Shown here: piece by piece, positions 60,854-64,000 of the stretch | Layout: every line of letters begins with the position of its first letter | Numbering within the stretch: position 1 is the stretch's first letter | Assembly (NCBI GenBank): GCA_951230915.1 | Contig: OX579635.1 | Span: 49,662,001-49,726,000 of the forward strand | Direction: 5' to 3' | Length of the DNA: 64,000 bases | Source: Antitrichia curtipendula | Taxonomy: Eukaryota > Streptophyta > Bryopsida > Hypnales > Leucodontaceae | Notes under the pieces: model-generated | What the model was told of the DNA's origin: nothing | What the model saw: the letters and a program-made list of their open reading frames with translations, nothing else | Databases searched by the model: none | Program-made: the position numbers and the translations under genes

Positions 60854-61951
60854 ATGCCTCGCAATAGTAGTTCAAGATCCAATAACAAAGGCAAATCCCA
60901 GGACATAAACTGGGGAGATTGGGCAAATCCAATGTGTGTAGCTGAACTTGGATGGGAAGAAGAGCCCAAGAAGGTTTGGGACTGCACAATGTGCAAAAAG
61001 TACGTCAAAATGACGCACCTCTCCAAAATGTGGTCACAAGAAAGAGCAGACAAACAAGTTCGACGCTGGGAAGGACAAATTTCCACGTGCGAGAGCCAAC
61101 ACTTTGTGCATCGATACGAGGAAGTAACGCGGTGGGCTGAGCTGCCTGACTCCAAACCAAATGTCATGAATTATTCCAACATGGCCATGGTTTGGGCAGA
61201 GATTGTACTCCACAAAGATGTAGATTGGCGCACAATTTACGGGAAAAATGTTGACAATATGAAGCGCACTGACGCTGTTATTTATACGAGTTGGACTCAA
61301 CCGAGCGATTGTATGCAAATGTGGTCCAATCGAGGGCAGTTTGGATTTCCGCCGGTTGTATTGCCGGATGCTGAGGATGAATGGTCGGACGACAATGATG
61401 TACAAGACAATCCAGCACCCGTAACATTTACAGTGGGACATGAACGTCAAGAAGCTTGGGAAGACATCGAGTTCAATCAACAAATGCAAGAAGCTATGCG
61501 TAGAAGCATGGAGGATCGGGGTCAACAACACGGGCATGACAGGTCCTACCAACATGATCGTACTGCATCTGGTTCACAAGATGGTCAAAGGGTCTTACAC
61601 TACGCTAACAACCCCCGAGGTACTTATTACAACCCAGAAAGAAGCCATGGAACCACACATGATTTTGCATCTAGCCAAGGAGGCTCCCAATACTATTCCG
61701 GATCTACTACGGGTGGTTCATATGAACGTCACACAGGCTCTCGTCATGTCAAACCAAGGCAAGGAAGGACTCAACATCGTGATGTAGTTCCTCCTCCAAC
61801 TTTTGGAGGTCCTTACTATGGAAATCCCAATCACGGAGCTACGCCAAGCGACTATGGATGCACTTGGGGCAGAGGACCATATCTTGGCACTTATGGATCC
61901 GGTTCCACACCACCAAAACGTAGAGATGACATCCATTCAGATTCCAAGTAA
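60854..61951 (+). CDS. Gene B: intact unrecognised protein with putative Cys/His domain and low-complexity tail
   Basis: ATG 60,854 (MPRNSSSRSNNKGKSQDINW) gives 365 residues to TAA. Upstream in-frame codons lack ATG, so this start is preferred. Residues ~38-130 form the domain shared with gene A: WDCTMCKKYVKMTHLSKMW, then STCESQHFVHR, then NYSNMAMVWAEIVLHKDVDW. C44, C47, H55, C79, H83 and H86 could bind a metal, as in DNA-binding fingers of transposon proteins (inference). Residues ~170-190 are acidic (DAEDEWSDDND). Residues ~220-350 are low complexity, rich in Gly, Ser, Tyr, His and Arg (SQGGSQYYSGSTTGGSY), typical of disordered or RNA-binding tails. The gene is the functional-looking partner of gene A. 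No known family was recognised. Confidence 0.6.
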   Translation: MPRNSSSRSNNKGKSQDINWGDWANPMCVAELGWEEEPKKVWDCTMCKKYVKMTHLSKMWSQERADKQVRRWEGQISTCESQHFVHRYEEVTRWAELPDSKPNVMNYSNMAMVWAEIVLHKDVDWRTIYGKNVDNMKRTDAVIYTSWTQPSDCMQMWSNRGQFGFPPVVLPDAEDEWSDDNDVQDNPAPVTFTVGHERQEAWEDIEFNQQMQEAMRRSMEDRGQQHGHDRSYQHDRTASGSQDGQRVLHYANNPRGTYYNPERSHGTTHDFASSQGGSQYYSGSTTGGSYERHTGSRHVKPRQGRTQHRDVVPPPTFGGPYYGNPNHGATPSDYGCTWGRGPYLGTYGSGSTPPKRRDDIHSDSK

Positions 61952-63502
61952 AGTAGGTAGAGCTATTTTAGTCGTTGTCTCACAATCGAGTGGGCCTTGG
62001 AATCTTTTGCCATTGGATTATGGAATGTGGCAATCATAGTACAAAAATATCGGCATCTCGGCGAATAGCATTTACGTACTAAAATACTTTGATGTAAATA
62101 TATTGTATTAAAATGTATTTGGACGTTAGTACTTGATATCATCATAGCGGTATCGTTCAAGTATCAACTGTATTGCTTTTCAATATAAAAATATTTGCGT
62201 ACGATGAAATTCTATTATCATTATCCCCTAAATGTTTTTGACTATGTTTTCACCAAAAACGCTCCAAAACTGCCATTTCTAATACTAGTGTCAAATTTTA
62301 GAAAAAAAACATTCTTGGACACCTGTAACCATAGGACCTTGTAGTAAACTTGTTTAAGAAGATGTGGAAAAAATTTCAGAATTTTCCACCATGTGGATTG
62401 CAAGATAATAGTGTTTGAATTGACAAAAATCCTTTTTTTGTCCCTGCGAAAAAACGGGCAGCTGCCCTTCACAAGGTCACATTTGTATGAAAAAATGTCC
62501 AAAATGGTGGTTACTCTTTGGATTTATTCTTGAAGGCAAGTTGGCTACATGCTTGAAAATTTTCAGATCATTTGGAATTGTACAACATATAGGAAAAAAA
62601 TAGTAAGTAGGAAGAGGTAGAGAATGATTCAAAACACTAAATTGTGAAGAATTAATTTATGGAATTGAAAAATGCCAATCCAACGGTTGTAATGTTGTAA
62701 TAAACAATCTACACCCAATGTTTTTATTTTTTTTCAAAAATATTGAAAATTCAGTTAAATAAAAGACTTCAAAGTTTATTTTAGAGTTGAAATTCCATAA
62801 CTACCCTTAAACTAAGAATCCTCATAACTTTTGACTGATAGATCTAAATGGAATGATTCAAAGCTTTCCATGTACATATAAATCTAAAGAACCAATTTCA
62901 ATTTTTATTTTCTTAAAAAGTGATTTTTGAAGAAGTTTTTTCGCTGCCCGTGCTGCCCGCCAAGGATTGAAAACGACATATCATGCAATAACTTTTTAAC
63001 CATGTAGTCAAAATTTATGAAAATTGTTGGGCCTTAAAGCTACTCCTCGGGCACGTGTTGTATGAAAATTTCAAAGAAAAAAAATATAAATTCCATTTGT
63101 AGTGAGTTGCCAAAATCGCTATGTTGCCAAAAAAACCACTTTGGTCTTTTAGGGGTTATATGTGTTCAACATTGATTATACAATTTTGAACCCAACCATA
63201 CCAAGCTAACATCCATCAACAATAATTGTTGCATTGCACTTCTCATCCAAGGATTTCAAGCAAAACATATGATGAATGCATAAATAGATGGTAGACATTG
63301 GACATTGGAAGTTTCAAAACACACAAACATTTCAAAACTTTATATGAATTATAAGGGTGCACATATATTGGCATACATTGATGGTGCATATATATACTAG
63401 ATAGTTTGCAAACAATCATGCAAATTTATGTACTTGCCTCTACATTTACCTAATACTTCTATAGTTCTATCACTTCTATGTCGTCCACTAACACCATAGA
63501 CA
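61952..63502. other. AT-rich intergenic region with no recognisable gene
   Basis: After gene B the sequence becomes AT-rich with homopolymer A and T runs. Only short ORFs with no protein-like composition were found. CAATATAAAAATATT at about 62,180 may serve as a 3'-end element for gene B. The GCTGCCC phrases at about 62,460 and 62,945 are isolated. No RNA gene or tandem repeat was seen. Confidence 0.5.
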
Positions 63503-64000
63503 CTAATATGAGTGGCGGAAGTGTTCATCCGGAATAGGCCAGTTGTAATTATTGGTAAATCGATGGATGATTTCGGACAAGCTATCGCGAGAATCAATCA
63601 CCGAATCACAAAGGCGCTCCAAGTAAAGGTGAAAAATCTTTGCCAAATCCTCATGGCTAAATCTTGTATGTCCTTCATTTTCCCGATGTAAGCTCACATA
63701 GTCCGCCGACATGCAACCATTGTTGATGGCTTGAGCTATTCGACCAACCGCATATTCCTCCGATTTACGTGATAAATCCGGTATCATTGACACATCCGCA
63801 TCTCTTCTATACAAGTATGCAATAGAAGGGTCTATCCACCACCTCTTTTTCAAGGTCTCAGTCCGCTTACTCTAAGAGGTGAACGTGTACAAGGACTTCA
63901 TTGGTTCATTACGTAAGGTAGTCATGCCCCAATCGCAAACTCCAATGTAAACACGTGACTCATCATTGGGAAAGTGAAACATAATGTTGTCCAGTGAAAG
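63503..64000 (-). CDS. Partial unrecognised protein on the minus strand, frame interrupted once
   Basis: On the minus strand the frame enters from the right edge (LDNIMFHFPNDESRVYIGVC, then DWGMTTLRNEP), meets TAG at 63,872-63,874, and continues as KRTETLKKRWWIDPSIAYLY ... FSHEDLAKIFHLYLERLCDS ... NYNWPIPDEHFRHSY to TAG at 63,503-63,505. Both parts look protein-like. The 5' end lies outside the window. The inner TAG may be a nonsense mutation, or the last bases of an intron, since TTCACCTCTTAG|AG resembles an acceptor. No ATG is needed if this is an internal exon. Family not recognised. Confidence 0.4.

Overview
The window has two parts. Positions 1 to about 49,434 are one uninterrupted tandem satellite array with a ~178-bp AT-rich monomer (about 277 copies); it runs off the left edge. 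The remaining 14.5 kb is a satellite-flanking segment carrying a few protein-coding units that look like mobile-element genes, mostly broken. The organism is a eukaryote, most likely a land plant. The support is a nucleosome-sized centromere-type satellite, a plant-style core promoter (TATATAAG followed by CTCTCTCTCT), a tRNA-derived SINE-like relic, and a large protein resembling the DUF7869 group. The species cannot be named from sequence alone.

Satellite layout: 1 to ~7.1 kb holds 3-mer (534 bp) and 4-mer (712 bp) higher-order repeats; ~8.2-10.0 kb holds a 7-mer-spaced (1,245 bp) duplication; ~11.26-15.53 kb holds two copies of a 12-mer (2,136 bp); ~24-26 kb holds a 5-mer duplication; ~26.6-38.7 kb holds a 14-mer (2,491 bp) with one 12-mer deletion derivative; ~41-44.2 kb returns to a 7-mer. 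The last monomers (49.0-49.43 kb) are degenerate. Monomers carry short perfect dyads, the largest being CAAATACC-TAAG-GGTATTTG.

Flank layout: 49.4-50.6 kb is AT-rich with no gene. At 51.3-52.15 kb six ~21-bp palindromes (core TTAGGTCGACTCGACCTAA) surround a TATA box upstream of a DUF7869-like, possibly transposase-type gene (52,238-55,078), whose frame is interrupted once by TAG. At 55.47-55.63 kb there is a SINE-like relic. At 55.88-56.56 kb there is a motif array that switches orientation at a perfect 19-bp-arm hairpin. At 57.29-57.77 and 60.21-60.56 kb are two related CpG-rich GGACG/CGTCC arrays. Each precedes a TATA box and one of two paralogous genes sharing a CKKYVKM...HFVHR...VDW domain. 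The first copy (57,923-60,274) is one frame broken by two TGA codons; the second (60,854-61,951) is intact. The right edge holds a minus-strand coding segment, also with one in-frame stop.

The recurring design in the flank is a gene-specific cluster of short CpG-containing inverted motifs directly upstream of a TATA box, which suggests self-regulated selfish elements. The functional reading is inference; the motif positions and reading frames are directly visible.
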